This document shows positions 1 through 8,453 of a DNA stretch of 64,000 nt, one piece after another. Numbering within the stretch: position 1 is the stretch's first letter; every line of letters starts with the position of its first letter. Under the pieces are notes generated by a model, which was given only the letters and a program-made list of their open reading frames with translations, had not been told where the DNA came from and searched no databases. The DNA comes from FEN-1297 sp963843605 (lineage in GTDB: Bacteria > Bacteroidota > Ignavibacteria > Ignavibacteriales > Ignavibacteriaceae), in the NCBI GenBank assembly GCA_963843605.1, contig CAWJLA010000010.1:682001-746000 (forward strand), written 5' to 3'. Position numbers and translations under genes: made by a program.

Positions 1-57
1 GCAGCTCCTGTATTAAAAAAATTAAACCTTTCATCCGGCAACACTTTTTAAATATCT

Positions 58-160
58 TAAGGGCACTTCTAAAAACTATTTTTTATAAAAATTCAACGCC
101 AAGAACGGAAATAATACACAATGTTCACAGAGAATATTTAAGTTTTTAGAAATGCCCTTA
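58..160. repeat. Inverted-repeat element, MITE-like
   Basis: Two arms of about 20 bases (58-77 and 141-160) are reverse complements with one or two mismatches; the shared core reads TAAGGGCA then TTCTAAAAACT. They enclose about 63 AT-rich bases without coding potential. Short terminal inverted repeats around a small non-coding core suggest a miniature transposable element; a bulky terminator is an alternative. No clear target-site duplication is visible because the arms themselves end in TAA/TTA. Confidence 0.45.
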
Positions 161-190
161 AAAAAGGATTAAAAAAATTATACAAGATCT

Positions 191-1560
191 TTAATTTGCA
201 AAGTTATTACTTCCCGGAACGAACTTGAAAAGCGCAGCAGAGATTCCTGTTTCTATGAAACTTTTAAAATACATATAAGCCGCGATAATTTTTCCTCCGT
301 ATGCATCTATTCCGGTATAGTCTCCGAAAAATATTCCCGGATTCGGGAAAAAAGGTTTTTGATTTATTTTAAAGTTCATGAAATTCTGACCGCCGTCAAT
401 GCTTCTTGCAAGTGTTAAACCGGTTCCGGTACTGTCATAATCCTTTCTGTCGTAGTAAATGATATTAATCGATTCCGTCAACCGGATCTACTGCCATCCA
501 CGAAAAAAATTGGTATTTCCCGTTCCCCATTTTGTCGTTATTAACTCTGACAGGCTGCGACCACGATTTCCCTTTATCCCTTGAATATTTTACAAAAACA
601 TCGGGATCACCGAACCGGCTGTCTACCCAGTTAACATAAATACTGCCTCTATATTTTCCGCTGCTCAGATCAACTTTTGCAACGGGCATACCGTTGGCCC
701 TATTTATCTCCCGGTACCTTGAGATCCCATCCGTTATATATGAATCCTATTGTTTTGTCTGGACCGAATTTTTTGCCGCCGTCTTTAGATTCAGTGAACA
801 TAATACCTTCCGGTCCTGCCCAAACCACATAAATTGTCCCGTCGGGTGCTACTGCAGTTACTGCGCCTTCAACCGTATTGCTGCTGTCCCGGCAGTCGCC
901 GCCGGTGGTCGATATTCTTATCGGCGATGAAAATGTTCTGCCTCTATCTGTTGATCTTGAAAAATAAATTTGGCTAGAATCCTGCGGAGCTCTGCTTCCG
1001 TATCGGGCGAAATGAGTCCATGCGAGATAAACATTATTTTTAAATGGAGATGCCGGGGAGTTATCTACTGCGACATATGGCTTATCTTCCATAGGAGCAT
1101 TTGTATTTATATGGTCAACCACAACAGCGCGGCGATCCCAGGTACTGCCTCCGTCCGACGAGCTGCTGACATAAATTCCGCTCGAATTCTTTTCGGATTC
1201 CTGTCCTTCCAATCCCGCAAATGATAGATATGAATGGAAAACGTAATTTTCCGTTCCGAACGCAACGGCATCATCGCCCTGCACCCTATTTTCCGGATTA
1301 GGTGTTTTTATTTTATTCCAGCTGATTCCGCCGTCTTCCGATAGGTACGCAAAATTGCTTATTCCCGAAGGTTCATTAGTGTAATTGATAAAAACGGTTA
1401 CAATATCAGCGGTGTTTTGCGGATTGACTGCAACAGAAACTTCTACCGGATTTTTGTCTTTTGGTTTTGAAATTTCTACAATTTTGCCGTCTTGTGCTTG
1501 TAGAGCAAAAGTAAAAAGCGTTATGAAAAAAAGTATTTTAAACAACGTATAATTTATCAT
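191..1560 (-). pseudogene. Secreted BNR/sialidase-like repeat protein, broken by two frameshifts
   Basis: Reading leftwards from an ATG at 1558-1560, the protein opens with a signal peptide (hydrophobic stretch ending ALQAQ) and carries several BNR/Asp-box type repeats such as SEDGGISW, SSDGGSTW, STDRGRTF and SKDGGKKF, typical of sialidase-like beta-propellers. The frame closes near 700, continues in another frame over 465-689, then in a third over 191-481. Removing one base of the CCC run near 710-712 joins VPG to INRANGMPV; removing one base near 473 joins VDG to SINIIYYDR. Both joins restore smooth sequence, so this was one protein of about 455 residues. Enzymatic sialidase activity is not shown; many such proteins only bind surface glycans. 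The breaks may be real decay or assembly indels. Confidence 0.75.
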
Positions 1561-1645
1561 TTTATATTATTCTCTTTTTCCGGAATAAAATTATATAAAC
1601 GGAATCAAAATAATAATATTATCAATCACATTATCTGAAATATAA

Positions 1646-1723
1646 AAAGGATTGATTAATAAGCACTTAAACATTATTTCTAATGTTAGATATGGCGTGG
1701 TGGCTTATTTAATCAATCCTTTA
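1646..1723. repeat. Palindromic element with nested hairpin
   Basis: Arms AAAGGATTGATTAATAAGC (from 1646) and its near-complement GCTTATTTAATCAATCCTTT (1703-1722) pair over about 18 bases with one bulge. Inside lies a second hairpin, AACATTA/TAATGTT. It sits between two leftward genes, so it could act in termination, but the nested form resembles the other palindromic elements in this window. Confidence 0.45.
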
Positions 1724-1779
1724 TTAAAGTTTGAGCTTGAACCTTTAACTTAGGATAATTCTCTAATCCCTAGTTGAAC

Positions 1780-2718
1780 TTAAACTTGAACTTTCAAATT
1801 ATTGATATAGTCCATAGCACTCAAAGCTGAGATTGTCCCGTCGGCAACAGCTGTAGTTATCTGTCTGTATCTTTTCTGAATTGAATCACCTGCGGCGAAG
1901 ACACCTGCGATATTGGTTTCAAGATTCTCTTTCGTTATAATTTCGTTCCATTTATTCAGTTCAACAGCTCCCTTGAGGAACTCAGTGTTGGGAACATATC
2001 CTATAAATATAAATACACCGTCAATTTCCATATGAGTTAATTCATTGGTCCTTTTATTTTCAATCGTAACACTTTCCAATTTTTCGTCACCGCTGAATTC
2101 GATGATTTGAGATTCCATAATGAATTTTATTTTGGGATTATCCTTAGCTTCCTCTATCGCATGACTGAAGGCTTGAAAATTATCAAACTGATGCACTATA
2201 GTGACGGATGCGGCATATTTAGTAAGAGAAACAGCTTCTTCAAGAGCCGAATTTCCGCCTCCTACAACTATAATATTTTTATCCTGGAAAAAATCGCCGT
2301 CACAGGTAGCACAATAAGATATTCCTTTGCCTTTAAACTTATCCTCGCCGGGCACTTGCAGTGATCTCGACTTTCCTCCGGTTGCAAGGATTACGGAAGG
2401 AGCTTTGTATATGTCCTTATTATTTACTTCAACGATTTTAATATCTCCGTTTAAAATCAAATTAGTTATTTTAATGTTTGATCTAACTATACAGCCGAAG
2501 CTTTGAGCCTGTTTTTTCATAACATTTGAAAGCTGGTAGCCGCTTATATTTTCGACCCCGGGATAGTTTGCTACCTCGTGTGTCAGTACCATCTGCCCGC
2601 CTGCTGTTCCCTCATTAAGAATTAAAGCTTTTTGTTTGCCTCTCGATAAATATATTCCGGCGGTTAAACCTGCCGGTCCGCCGCCGATTATAATTACGTC
2701 AAATTCATAATTATCCAT
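1780..2718 (-). CDS. trxB: Thioredoxin reductase (low-molecular-weight type)
   Basis: A 312-residue flavoprotein of normal family length. The FAD-binding GGGPAGLTAG lies at about 12-21, the redox-active CATC at 136-139, the second nucleotide-binding GGGNSALEEA at about 153-162, and the C-terminal FAD motif GVFAAGDS follows. In this family the enzyme passes electrons from a pyridine nucleotide through FAD and the CxxC pair to thioredoxin. Odd feature: the segment that normally reads HRRxxxR and grips the NADPH 2'-phosphate reads VHQFDNFQAF, so both arginines are missing; NADH or another donor is possible. It lies 33 bases downstream of a thioredoxin-like gene on the same strand, probably in one operon. 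Confidence 0.93.
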   Translation of the reverse strand: MDNYEFDVIIIGGGPAGLTAGIYLSRGKQKALILNEGTAGGQMVLTHEVANYPGVENISGYQLSNVMKKQAQSFGCIVRSNIKITNLILNGDIKIVEVNNKDIYKAPSVILATGGKSRSLQVPGEDKFKGKGISYCATCDGDFFQDKNIIVVGGGNSALEEAVSLTKYAASVTIVHQFDNFQAFSHAIEEAKDNPKIKFIMESQIIEFSGDEKLESVTIENKRTNELTHMEIDGVFIFIGYVPNTEFLKGAVELNKWNEIITKENLETNIAGVFAAGDSIQKRYRQITTAVADGTISALSAMDYINNLKVQV

Positions 2719-2751
2719 AGTAATACAACCTGTCCGAATATTAAGCTGTTA

Positions 2752-3096
2752 TTATTTAACGAAATTTTCGTTTAGTATTTCCGTTACCTGATCCATCGAC
2801 TGAATACTGCTGGTTGCTTTGACTACCTTTCCGTTTTTAAAATAAACCGTAAACGGCAATCCGCTGAATCCTCTGCATTCCGGAAGACTTCTTATTACTT
2901 GCGAATGAGGAGCATCAAATTCCATATCCCTGAAAGTTACGTTTTTATAATCGTTCTCAAGTTCTTCCATAATACCGTATACCGGCACGCACATTGGTCC
3001 CATTCTTCCACAGCAAACCATAACCTGCTCAGTACTTTTAATCAATTCATTAAATTCTTTTTCCGAACTTATGTGTGTTAAATTGGTCTGTAACAT
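2752..3096 (-). CDS. Atypical thioredoxin-like protein
   Basis: A 114-residue single-domain protein with a thioredoxin-fold layout: a beta strand leading to the active-site region, then FRDMEF and the cis-proline motif SGLPFTVYF. The usual WCGPC is replaced by CCGRMGPMC (Cys28, Cys29 and Cys36), giving a spaced cysteine arrangement rather than CxxC. It is transcribed leftwards just before the reductase gene, so it is the natural partner of that enzyme. Its start is the ATG at 3094-3096, preceded by an AGGAG-like ribosome site on the minus strand. Function as a disulfide carrier is inferred from fold and context. Confidence 0.85.
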   Translation of the reverse strand: MLQTNLTHISSEKEFNELIKSTEQVMVCCGRMGPMCVPVYGIMEELENDYKNVTFRDMEFDAPHSQVIRSLPECRGFSGLPFTVYFKNGKVVKATSSIQSMDQVTEILNENFVK

Positions 3097-3197
3097 TGAA
3101 TCTCCTGCTATTTTTTTATTTGAAATCCTTTTTCCAATTTGATGCCGTCAATTTAAAATGGTTTCTTAATCCCCAAAATAAAAAACGTATTCACCTT

Positions 3198-3351
3198 CGG
3201 GTAGTGAGCTAATTTGCTTGTTTCTCATAGTGTGCTGACCTCCTGCCGGATAGTCAGGGTCGAACTATGCCATTTCTCGATGTATCATCGATCCGGCTCG
3301 GGATGACAATAAATATTTTAGTAAGATATAAGCAAATTAGCCCATTACCCG
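3198..3351. repeat. 154-bp palindromic element with nested inverted repeats
   Basis: The ends are imperfect 22-base inverted repeats with shared outer core CGGGTA and inner core GCTAATTTGCTT (3198-3219 versus 3330-3351). Inside are further paired segments, GCCGGAT/ATCCGGC and CGATG/CATCG, so the whole can fold into one long hairpin. It occupies most of the non-coding gap between the thioredoxin gene (leftward) and the Rrf2 gene (rightward). A non-autonomous mobile element is the best guess. Confidence 0.55.
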
Positions 3352-3460
3352 AGTTCGAGTTGAGCTCTATGTAAAAAACAGTAATGCAAATCATGGGTAC
3401 ATTGATATTCTATGAAAATATATTTAGTTTAAACACGACTAAAATAGTCTTATTTTATTT

Positions 3461-3871
3461 ATGCTAAAATTATCCAAAAAAGCAGAATATGCGCTAATGG
3501 CTGTAAAGTATATAGCCGCAAAACAATCCGGATCGTGCGTCACGGCAAAAGAAGTATCCGAGGCATACACCATTCCGTATGATTTGTTATCTAAAGTACT
3601 TCAGCAATTAGTAAAATTTGATATTATTCGGTCGTATCAGGGAGTTAAAGGGGGCTACTCTTTAACCAGAAATCCGGAAGAAATAAATTTAATAGATGTA
3701 ATCAGCGCGATTGATCAGGATTACCGTATTACCGAATGTATGAACGGCAGCTACGGCAAAGACAAAGAATGTTCGCTGATATCCTGCTGCTCAATCAGAG
3801 ATCCCTTAATAAAGATTCAAAGGGAGATTGATAAGATATTTAAAGAAACAACAATATTGCAGATTATATAA
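3461..3871 (+). CDS. Rrf2-family transcriptional regulator, IscR-like
   Basis: A 136-residue winged-helix protein with the standard Rrf2 opening (LSKKAEYALMAVKYIA), a recognition-helix region (IPYDLLSKVLQQLVK), the wing (SYQGVKGGYSL) and a cysteine-rich segment. Cys93, Cys104, Cys109 and Cys110 could ligate an Fe-S cluster as in IscR, though the spacing differs from the E. coli protein. Its stop codon overlaps the start of the cysteine desulfurase gene (TAATG), so the two are translationally coupled. It most likely senses Fe-S or redox state and controls this Fe-S gene cluster; that role is inferred from family and location. Confidence 0.9.
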   Translation: MLKLSKKAEYALMAVKYIAAKQSGSCVTAKEVSEAYTIPYDLLSKVLQQLVKFDIIRSYQGVKGGYSLTRNPEEINLIDVISAIDQDYRITECMNGSYGKDKECSLISCCSIRDPLIKIQREIDKIFKETTILQII

Positions 3872-5064
3872 TGAAATTTCCCATATATATGGATAACCAT
3901 GCCACCACAATGATGGATCCTAGAGTCTTGGAGGCAATGACTCCCTACTTTCTGGAGAGATACGGGAATGCTTCAAGTAAAGACCATTCTTTCGGCTGGG
4001 AGGCTGAGGCGGGAGTTGAAAATGCCCGGGAAAAAATAGCTGAATTTATTAATGCGGACAAAGATGAAATATATTTTACCGGAGGTGCAACGGAATCGAT
4101 AAATCTTGCTCACTTCGGAATTTCCGAGTCATACTCCGAAGCAGGAAATCACATTATAAGCAGTTCTATAGAACATAGCGCGGTTATTGATTCCCTAATA
4201 GTTTTAGGAAGGAAAGGTATTGAAGTCACTTTTTTGCCTGTCGATGAATACGGCTTTATAGATCTTGACATGCTTCGGAATTCTATTAGAAAAGAAACCA
4301 TTCTTGTTTCTATAATGTCGGCAAATAACGAGATAGGAACAATAAATAACCTTAAAGAGATCGGCAAAATCTGCAGAGAGAAAAATATAATTTTCCATAC
4401 GGATGCTGCACAGGCTCTCGGAAAAATTAAGATTGATGTAAAAGAACAGAATATTGGTTCTGCATCATTTTCTGCTCATAAAGTTTACGGTCCGAAAGGA
4501 ATTGGTGCTTTATATGTCAGGAAAAGAAACAACAGAATAAAATTAACCCCCCGAACTTTCGGCGGAGGGCATGAAAAAGGAATAAGGGCGGGCACCTTAA
4601 ATGTGCCCGCAATTGTAGGATTCGGGAAAGCAATTGAACTTTGCAGCAATTTTATGGACGAAGATAATGCTAAAATTAAAAATTTACGCGACAAACTATA
4701 TAAAGGTGTAGTATCTAATCTCGATGATGTATACATAAACGGCACTATGCAAAACAGATTGGCAAATAATTTGAATTTGAGCTTCAAATTTGTAAGAGCA
4801 GAATCTTTCATTTCGGATTTGAGGGAAATAGCGGTATCAACCGGTGCTGCATGCTCTTCGGCATCGTTAAAACCAAGTCATGTTTTAAAAGCCCTCGGTC
4901 TGTCTGATGAACTGGCGCGATGTTCAATTAGATTCGGCTTGGGCAGGTTTAACACTGAAGAAGAAATTTCTTATTCGATAAACCGGATAACTGATGTTGT
5001 TAGCGATATAAGGAGCATCTCCCCTTTTGTCGAATTAAATTCACCGGAACTAAAAACGAAATAA
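3871..5064 (+). CDS. iscS: Cysteine desulfurase (NifS/IscS family)
   Basis: A 397-residue PLP enzyme that takes sulfur from cysteine as a protein-bound persulfide for Fe-S cluster building. The start motif YMDNHATT is present, the PLP lysine is Lys204 in SFSAHKVYGPKG, His102 and the HTDAAQ motif line the cofactor pocket, and the persulfide cysteine is Cys328 in STGAACSSAS. Length and motifs match the IscS/NifS group I enzymes. It follows the regulator gene with a one-base overlap and is followed after a few bases by a small unknown gene, then an IscA-type carrier. No IscU or NifU scaffold gene is in the window. Confidence 0.94.
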   Translation: MKFPIYMDNHATTMMDPRVLEAMTPYFLERYGNASSKDHSFGWEAEAGVENAREKIAEFINADKDEIYFTGGATESINLAHFGISESYSEAGNHIISSSIEHSAVIDSLIVLGRKGIEVTFLPVDEYGFIDLDMLRNSIRKETILVSIMSANNEIGTINNLKEIGKICREKNIIFHTDAAQALGKIKIDVKEQNIGSASFSAHKVYGPKGIGALYVRKRNNRIKLTPRTFGGGHEKGIRAGTLNVPAIVGFGKAIELCSNFMDEDNAKIKNLRDKLYKGVVSNLDDVYINGTMQNRLANNLNLSFKFVRAESFISDLREIAVSTGAACSSASLKPSHVLKALGLSDELARCSIRFGLGRFNTEEEISYSINRITDVVSDIRSISPFVELNSPELKTK

Positions 5065-5086
5065 TCATATGCCAGAAGGAAATACA

Positions 5087-5377
5087 ATGGAATACGTAAA
5101 CCTAATAGAAAAAGAAGATATAGTATTTTTAAATTTTTTAAAAGCAAAATATCCGTTGTTTCACAATTCTAATTTTTTCTTCAGAGACTTACAATACGGT
5201 TCCATGAAGTATCTGGAAAAAAAAGGTTTGAAAGTAAGCATACCGCAGTCAATAAATATTGCTGAAAAGGTAGGTGAATTTTTTGAAGGTAAAGGAATAT
5301 TTATCAGGGTAAATAAAATGGGTTGGCGTATAAATTACCCGGAATTTGTGACGGCTGCCCCAGGTGACCCGTTCTAA
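5087..5377 (+). CDS. Small conserved-looking protein in the Fe-S cluster, unknown function
   Basis: A 96-residue soluble protein with no motif I recognise and no cysteines, so it is not a scaffold that binds a cluster by itself. An upstream ATG at 5069 is in frame but has no ribosome site, whereas AGAAGG at 5074-5079 sits seven bases before the ATG at 5087, so I chose 5087. It lies between the cysteine desulfurase and the IscA-type gene on the same strand. A helper or regulatory role in Fe-S assembly is inferred only from position. Confidence 0.7.
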   Translation: MEYVNLIEKEDIVFLNFLKAKYPLFHNSNFFFRDLQYGSMKYLEKKGLKVSIPQSINIAEKVGEFFEGKGIFIRVNKMGWRINYPEFVTAAPGDPF

Positions 5378-5457
5378 TTAAATAAATGACCGCTTATACA
5401 TTGCATGTTTTACAAAATTTAAATATTTAAACAAGAAATAAAAGAGAGGTATAATTC

Positions 5458-5808
5458 ATGGCTAATGTTCAATTGGAAAGTGAAATAAAAATCACTGAAA
5501 AAGCCGCGAAAGAAATAAGCAGAATTAAAAGTGAAAATAATATACCGGATGCTTACGGCCTTCGTGTAGGTGTTAAAGGAGGCGGATGTTCCGGTTTAAC
5601 ATATACACTGGGTTTTGATACGGATCCGAAAGAAGGTGATTCGGTTATAGAACAAAACGGAATAAAATTATTTGTCGACGGTAAGAGTCTGTTCTATCTT
5701 TCGGGTACCGAGCTGGATTTTACCGACGGATTAAACGGTAGAGGTTTTGTTTTTAATAATCCGAATGCTACAAAGACATGCGGTTGCGGAGAATCATTTA
5801 GTGTCTAA
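5458..5808 (+). CDS. IscA/ErpA-type iron-sulfur carrier protein
   Basis: A 116-residue HesB/IscA-fold protein. The three conserved cysteines are present: Cys44 in GGGCSGLTY and Cys108 and Cys110 in the C-terminal CGCGESF. In this family they bind iron or an Fe-S cluster and deliver it to target enzymes. A ribosome site (GAGAGG) precedes the ATG at 5458. It closes the small Fe-S cluster with the Rrf2 regulator and cysteine desulfurase. Whether it corresponds to IscA, ErpA or SufA cannot be decided from the sequence. Confidence 0.93.
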   Translation: MANVQLESEIKITEKAAKEISRIKSENNIPDAYGLRVGVKGGGCSGLTYTLGFDTDPKEGDSVIEQNGIKLFVDGKSLFYLSGTELDFTDGLNGRGFVFNNPNATKTCGCGESFSV

Positions 5809-5829
5809 CTTTAATTAATTATATTGATT

Positions 5830-5875
5830 CGGGTAATGAAGAAATCTTGCGGAAAGATTTCTAACAGTTTACCCG
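5830..5875 (+). terminator. Hairpin after the Fe-S cluster
   Basis: CGGGTAATGAAGAAATCTT pairs with AAGATTTCT and TTACCCG around a GCGG loop, with a small internal bulge. It separates the IscA-type gene from superoxide dismutase. There is no clear T-tract, so attenuation, mRNA stability or a palindromic element are alternatives; its end CGGGTAATG resembles the end of the element at 3198-3351. Confidence 0.4.
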
Positions 5876-5938
5876 GGGACTAAATTTCAACCTCGAAGAA
5901 AAAAGAATATTTATTAATCATTACTAAGGAGGAAAGAA

Positions 5939-6547
5939 ATGGGAAAATTCGAATTGCCGAAATTGCCTTATGCTTATGATGCGTTGGAACCATATATTGA
6001 TAAAATGACCATGGAAATTCATTACACCAAACATCATCAAGGATATGTGAATAATTTAAACAAAGCTGTCGAAGGTACTCCGATAGAGACTAAAACTCTG
6101 GAAGAAATTCTAAAAGAAGTATCCAAGCAGCCTGCGGCAGTCAGAAATAACGGAGGCGGGGTTTTCAATCACGGTTTATTCTGGACCGTAATGAAACATA
6201 ACGGAGGAGGTGCTCCTGCCGGTAAATTGGCCGATGCAATAAATGCTTCGTTCGGTTCTTTTGAGGAATTCAAAAGCAAATTTACCAATGCTGCTGCAAC
6301 CAGATTCGGTTCCGGCTGGGCATGGCTTATTGTAAAAGACGGTAAACTTGCAATAACATCTACTCCTAACCAGGACAATCCGTTAATGGATGTTGCCGAA
6401 GTTAAAGGTACGCCGATACTTGGACTTGATGTCTGGGAACATGCATATTATTTAAAATATCAGAACAGAAGACCGGAATATATTGATAACTGGTGGAAGG
6501 TAATCAATTGGGATGAAGTAACATCCAGATTATCAGATGCAAAGTAA
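5939..6547 (+). CDS. Superoxide dismutase, Fe/Mn family
   Basis: A 202-residue enzyme that converts superoxide to oxygen and hydrogen peroxide. The metal ligands His27, His78 (GVFNHGLFW), Asp164 and His168 (LDVWEHAYY) are all visible. The N-terminal motif KLPYAYDALEPYID is typical. There is no signal peptide, so it is cytoplasmic. Whether iron or manganese is used cannot be decided, so no symbol is given. A strong ribosome site, AAGGAGG, precedes the ATG. It lies directly after the Fe-S assembly genes, which fits joint protection against oxygen, but the hairpin in between suggests partly separate expression. Confidence 0.95.
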   Translation: MGKFELPKLPYAYDALEPYIDKMTMEIHYTKHHQGYVNNLNKAVEGTPIETKTLEEILKEVSKQPAAVRNNGGGVFNHGLFWTVMKHNGGGAPAGKLADAINASFGSFEEFKSKFTNAAATRFGSGWAWLIVKDGKLAITSTPNQDNPLMDVAEVKGTPILGLDVWEHAYYLKYQNRRPEYIDNWWKVINWDEVTSRLSDAK

Positions 6548-6562
6548 ATATTCGTTTCTTTT

Positions 6563-6593
6563 AAGCCGCATGATTTTTTATGCGGCTTTTTTT
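6563..6593 (+). terminator. Rho-independent terminator after superoxide dismutase
   Basis: Perfect 9-bp stem AAGCCGCAT/ATGCGGCTT (6563-6571 and 6580-6588), loop GATTTTTT, followed by a run of T on the plus strand. It reaches the stop codon of the converging LysE-family gene. Confidence 0.9.
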
Positions 6594-7215
6594 ATGTCCC
6601 GTTTTTTATTACGGCCGTCAAGCCTGTTACAATTTGGAATATCCCTATTAAAGCGAGTACAAATCCTGATAGCATGATGAGCCTCTTCTGCCCTTTGCTG
6701 TTCATGAATTCGGTAACGCCGAAAACAATTATAGTACCTGCCAGTGCGGCCGTCATTGTTATATAAAAAGCACCTATCAGAATAAAAGAATAAAACGGAG
6801 CAGTGTGCCAGGCTTTTATTGCCATAGGGCCGAGAACCAGACTCCATCCGAGATAAGGATTCGGATTAAGCAGATTAATCGTAACGGCTTGAAATAAAGT
6901 ATGAGGTTCGTTTTTAGTTGCGGTTATATTTTCCTTTTTACTTTTAAATTGCTCATATAACGAATATGCAAAATACAAAAGTAAAATTCCGCCCGCTGTC
7001 TGCATATAGTATATAATGATATGTGGAATTCTATTTAAAATAGTTAATATTAATAATGCTATGGGCCCGTCGCTCAACATCGGAGCAAAGCAAGCCGGCA
7101 GGGTATTCTTCCAGCCTTTTTGCGCAACTTTACTGAAAAGAAATGCCTGTAAAGGACCGGGCTGTACTGCTGCGGCAAATGCAAATCCGGCTCCTGTAAA
7201 TAGATATTCAAACAT
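6592..7215 (-). CDS. LysE/RhtB-family exporter
   Basis: A 207-residue inner-membrane protein with about six hydrophobic segments, the first (GAGFAFAAAVQPGPLQAFL) carrying the typical PGP of the LysE superfamily. Members export amino acids or related small molecules by secondary transport; the substrate here is unknown. The gene converges on superoxide dismutase and shares its end with the terminator region, so it is transcribed on its own. The C-terminal helix ends in IVTGLTAVIKNGT. Confidence 0.85.
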   Translation of the reverse strand: MFEYLFTGAGFAFAAAVQPGPLQAFLFSKVAQKGWKNTLPACFAPMLSDGPIALLILTILNRIPHIIIYYMQTAGGILLLYFAYSLYEQFKSKKENITATKNEPHTLFQAVTINLLNPNPYLGWSLVLGPMAIKAWHTAPFYSFILIGAFYITMTAALAGTIIVFGVTEFMNSKGQKRLIMLSGFVLALIGIFQIVTGLTAVIKNGT

Positions 7216-7343
7216 ATTTATAATAGTTTTCTATAACTGATTAATTAAATTTATGAAAAGAAACATTTAAATTTTTATGATATTAAAATATTTTCACTTT
7301 TATTTACGTCAACATTTTTTTTATTGTATTAAAAAAGACGAGC

Positions 7344-7970
7344 ATGATGAATAAAACTATTCCGATATTTCCTTTAAAATTGGTCGTATTTCCTTTTTCA
7401 AAGTACCCTCTTCATATTTTTGAGGAGAGATATAAAAAGATGCTGGAGAAATGCATTTCCGAAAATCACGGATTCGGTGTTGTGGCAAAACTGGGCGATG
7501 AATTTTCAGCGGTCGGTACTTATACCACTATAACGGATATTTTGAGGAAATATCCTACAGGTGAAACCGATATCCTGGTAAAGGGTTGGGAAAGGTTCAG
7601 GACTATCGAATTTAGAATGCACTCTGAAGGATATTATGAAGCTGATGTTGAATCTTATACGGATACAACTTCAAGTTTTGACACAGGATTATTAGCGGAA
7701 ATGCAATTTAAGTTTGAAGAATTATTAATGAAAACCAGCTATCAGCTGGAAGAGGGTTTCTGGGAAAATTACAGGAAATCGGACATGAAATCGTTCAAAG
7801 TCGCCGAGAAATCCGGTTTAATTCTTAAGCAGCAGCAGGAATTGTTGCTGCTCCGGAACGAAAACGACAGACTTGCCTATTTGATAAAACATCTTGAGAT
7901 GTTAAAGGATGCAATTTCGGAAAATACGGTTATTAAAAGTATGGTTCTGGGAGACGGATACGTTAACTAG
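7344..7970 (+). CDS. Lon N-terminal (LON substrate-binding) domain protein
   Basis: A 208-residue stand-alone LON domain protein. The opening IPIFPLKLVVFPFSKYPLH, the IFEERYKKML segment and FGVVAKLGDEF match the N-terminal substrate-binding domain of Lon protease, but the ATPase and protease parts are absent. Such proteins are widespread; some are thought to act as substrate adaptors, but no function is established for this one. It lies between divergently arranged genes and converges on atpC. Confidence 0.87.
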   Translation: MMNKTIPIFPLKLVVFPFSKYPLHIFEERYKKMLEKCISENHGFGVVAKLGDEFSAVGTYTTITDILRKYPTGETDILVKGWERFRTIEFRMHSEGYYEADVESYTDTTSSFDTGLLAEMQFKFEELLMKTSYQLEEGFWENYRKSDMKSFKVAEKSGLILKQQQELLLLRNENDRLAYLIKHLEMLKDAISENTVIKSMVLGDGYVN

Positions 7971-7972
7971 AA

Positions 7973-8005
7973 ACAAAAAAAAGGATAGAGTAAAACCCTA
8001 TCCTT
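7973..8005 (-). terminator. Terminator of atpD-atpC
   Basis: Read on the minus strand, AAGGATAG and CTATCCTT (7998-8005 and 7981-7988) form an 8-bp stem around a short loop and are followed by a run of T. It lies just past the atpC stop codon. Confidence 0.85.
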
Positions 8006-8025
8006 CTAAAAATTAGTAAATGATT

Positions 8026-8451
8026 TTAAACTACTCCTGTTTCCGAAAATCTATGGAGTAACTTTATTCTGTTCATTGCTCTAGCCAAAGCAGCTTCGGC
8101 TCTTTTAACGTCTACATTCCCGGAACCTTTTTCATCCAATCTTTGTCTGGCTCTCTCCAGTGCCTGGTTGGCTCTTTCAAGATCAATCTCTTCAACTGCT
8201 TCAAGTGAATCGGCTAGAATACGGATATTATTATCCAGTACTTCAATAGTACCGCCGCTGGTGGCAAAATATTTTTTATCGCCTTTGTATAATTCAATCT
8301 TAATTGCTCCGGTTTCAAATGTACTTAAAATAGGCGCATGACCCGAAAGTACCTGAAAACTTCCTACAATACCCGGTACAATGACGGAGTTAATTTCTCC
8401 CTTATAAGCTATTTTACTCGGAGTAATTATTTCAATCTTTAATTGTTCCAT
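8026..8451 (-). CDS. atpC: ATP synthase F1 epsilon subunit
   Basis: A 141-residue protein with the epsilon beta-sandwich (KIEIITPSKIAYKGEINSVIVPG, GSFQVLSGHAPILS) and the C-terminal helical hairpin (LERANQALERARQRL, RAEAALARAMNRIK). It forms part of the central stalk of F1F0 ATP synthase at the inner membrane and can inhibit ATP hydrolysis. It lies two bases after atpD on the same strand. Other atp genes are not adjacent; a separate beta-epsilon pair is a known arrangement in the Bacteroidota/Chlorobi group. Confidence 0.96.
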   Translation of the reverse strand: MEQLKIEIITPSKIAYKGEINSVIVPGIVGSFQVLSGHAPILSTFETGAIKIELYKGDKKYFATSGGTIEVLDNNIRILADSLEAVEEIDLERANQALERARQRLDEKGSGNVDVKRAEAALARAMNRIKLLHRFSETGVV

Positions 8452-8453
8452 AA

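Noticed and set aside
5830..5875. Riboswitch between the Fe-S carrier and superoxide dismutase
   Set aside because: Only a single hairpin is seen, without conserved junction sequences of any riboswitch class I know.
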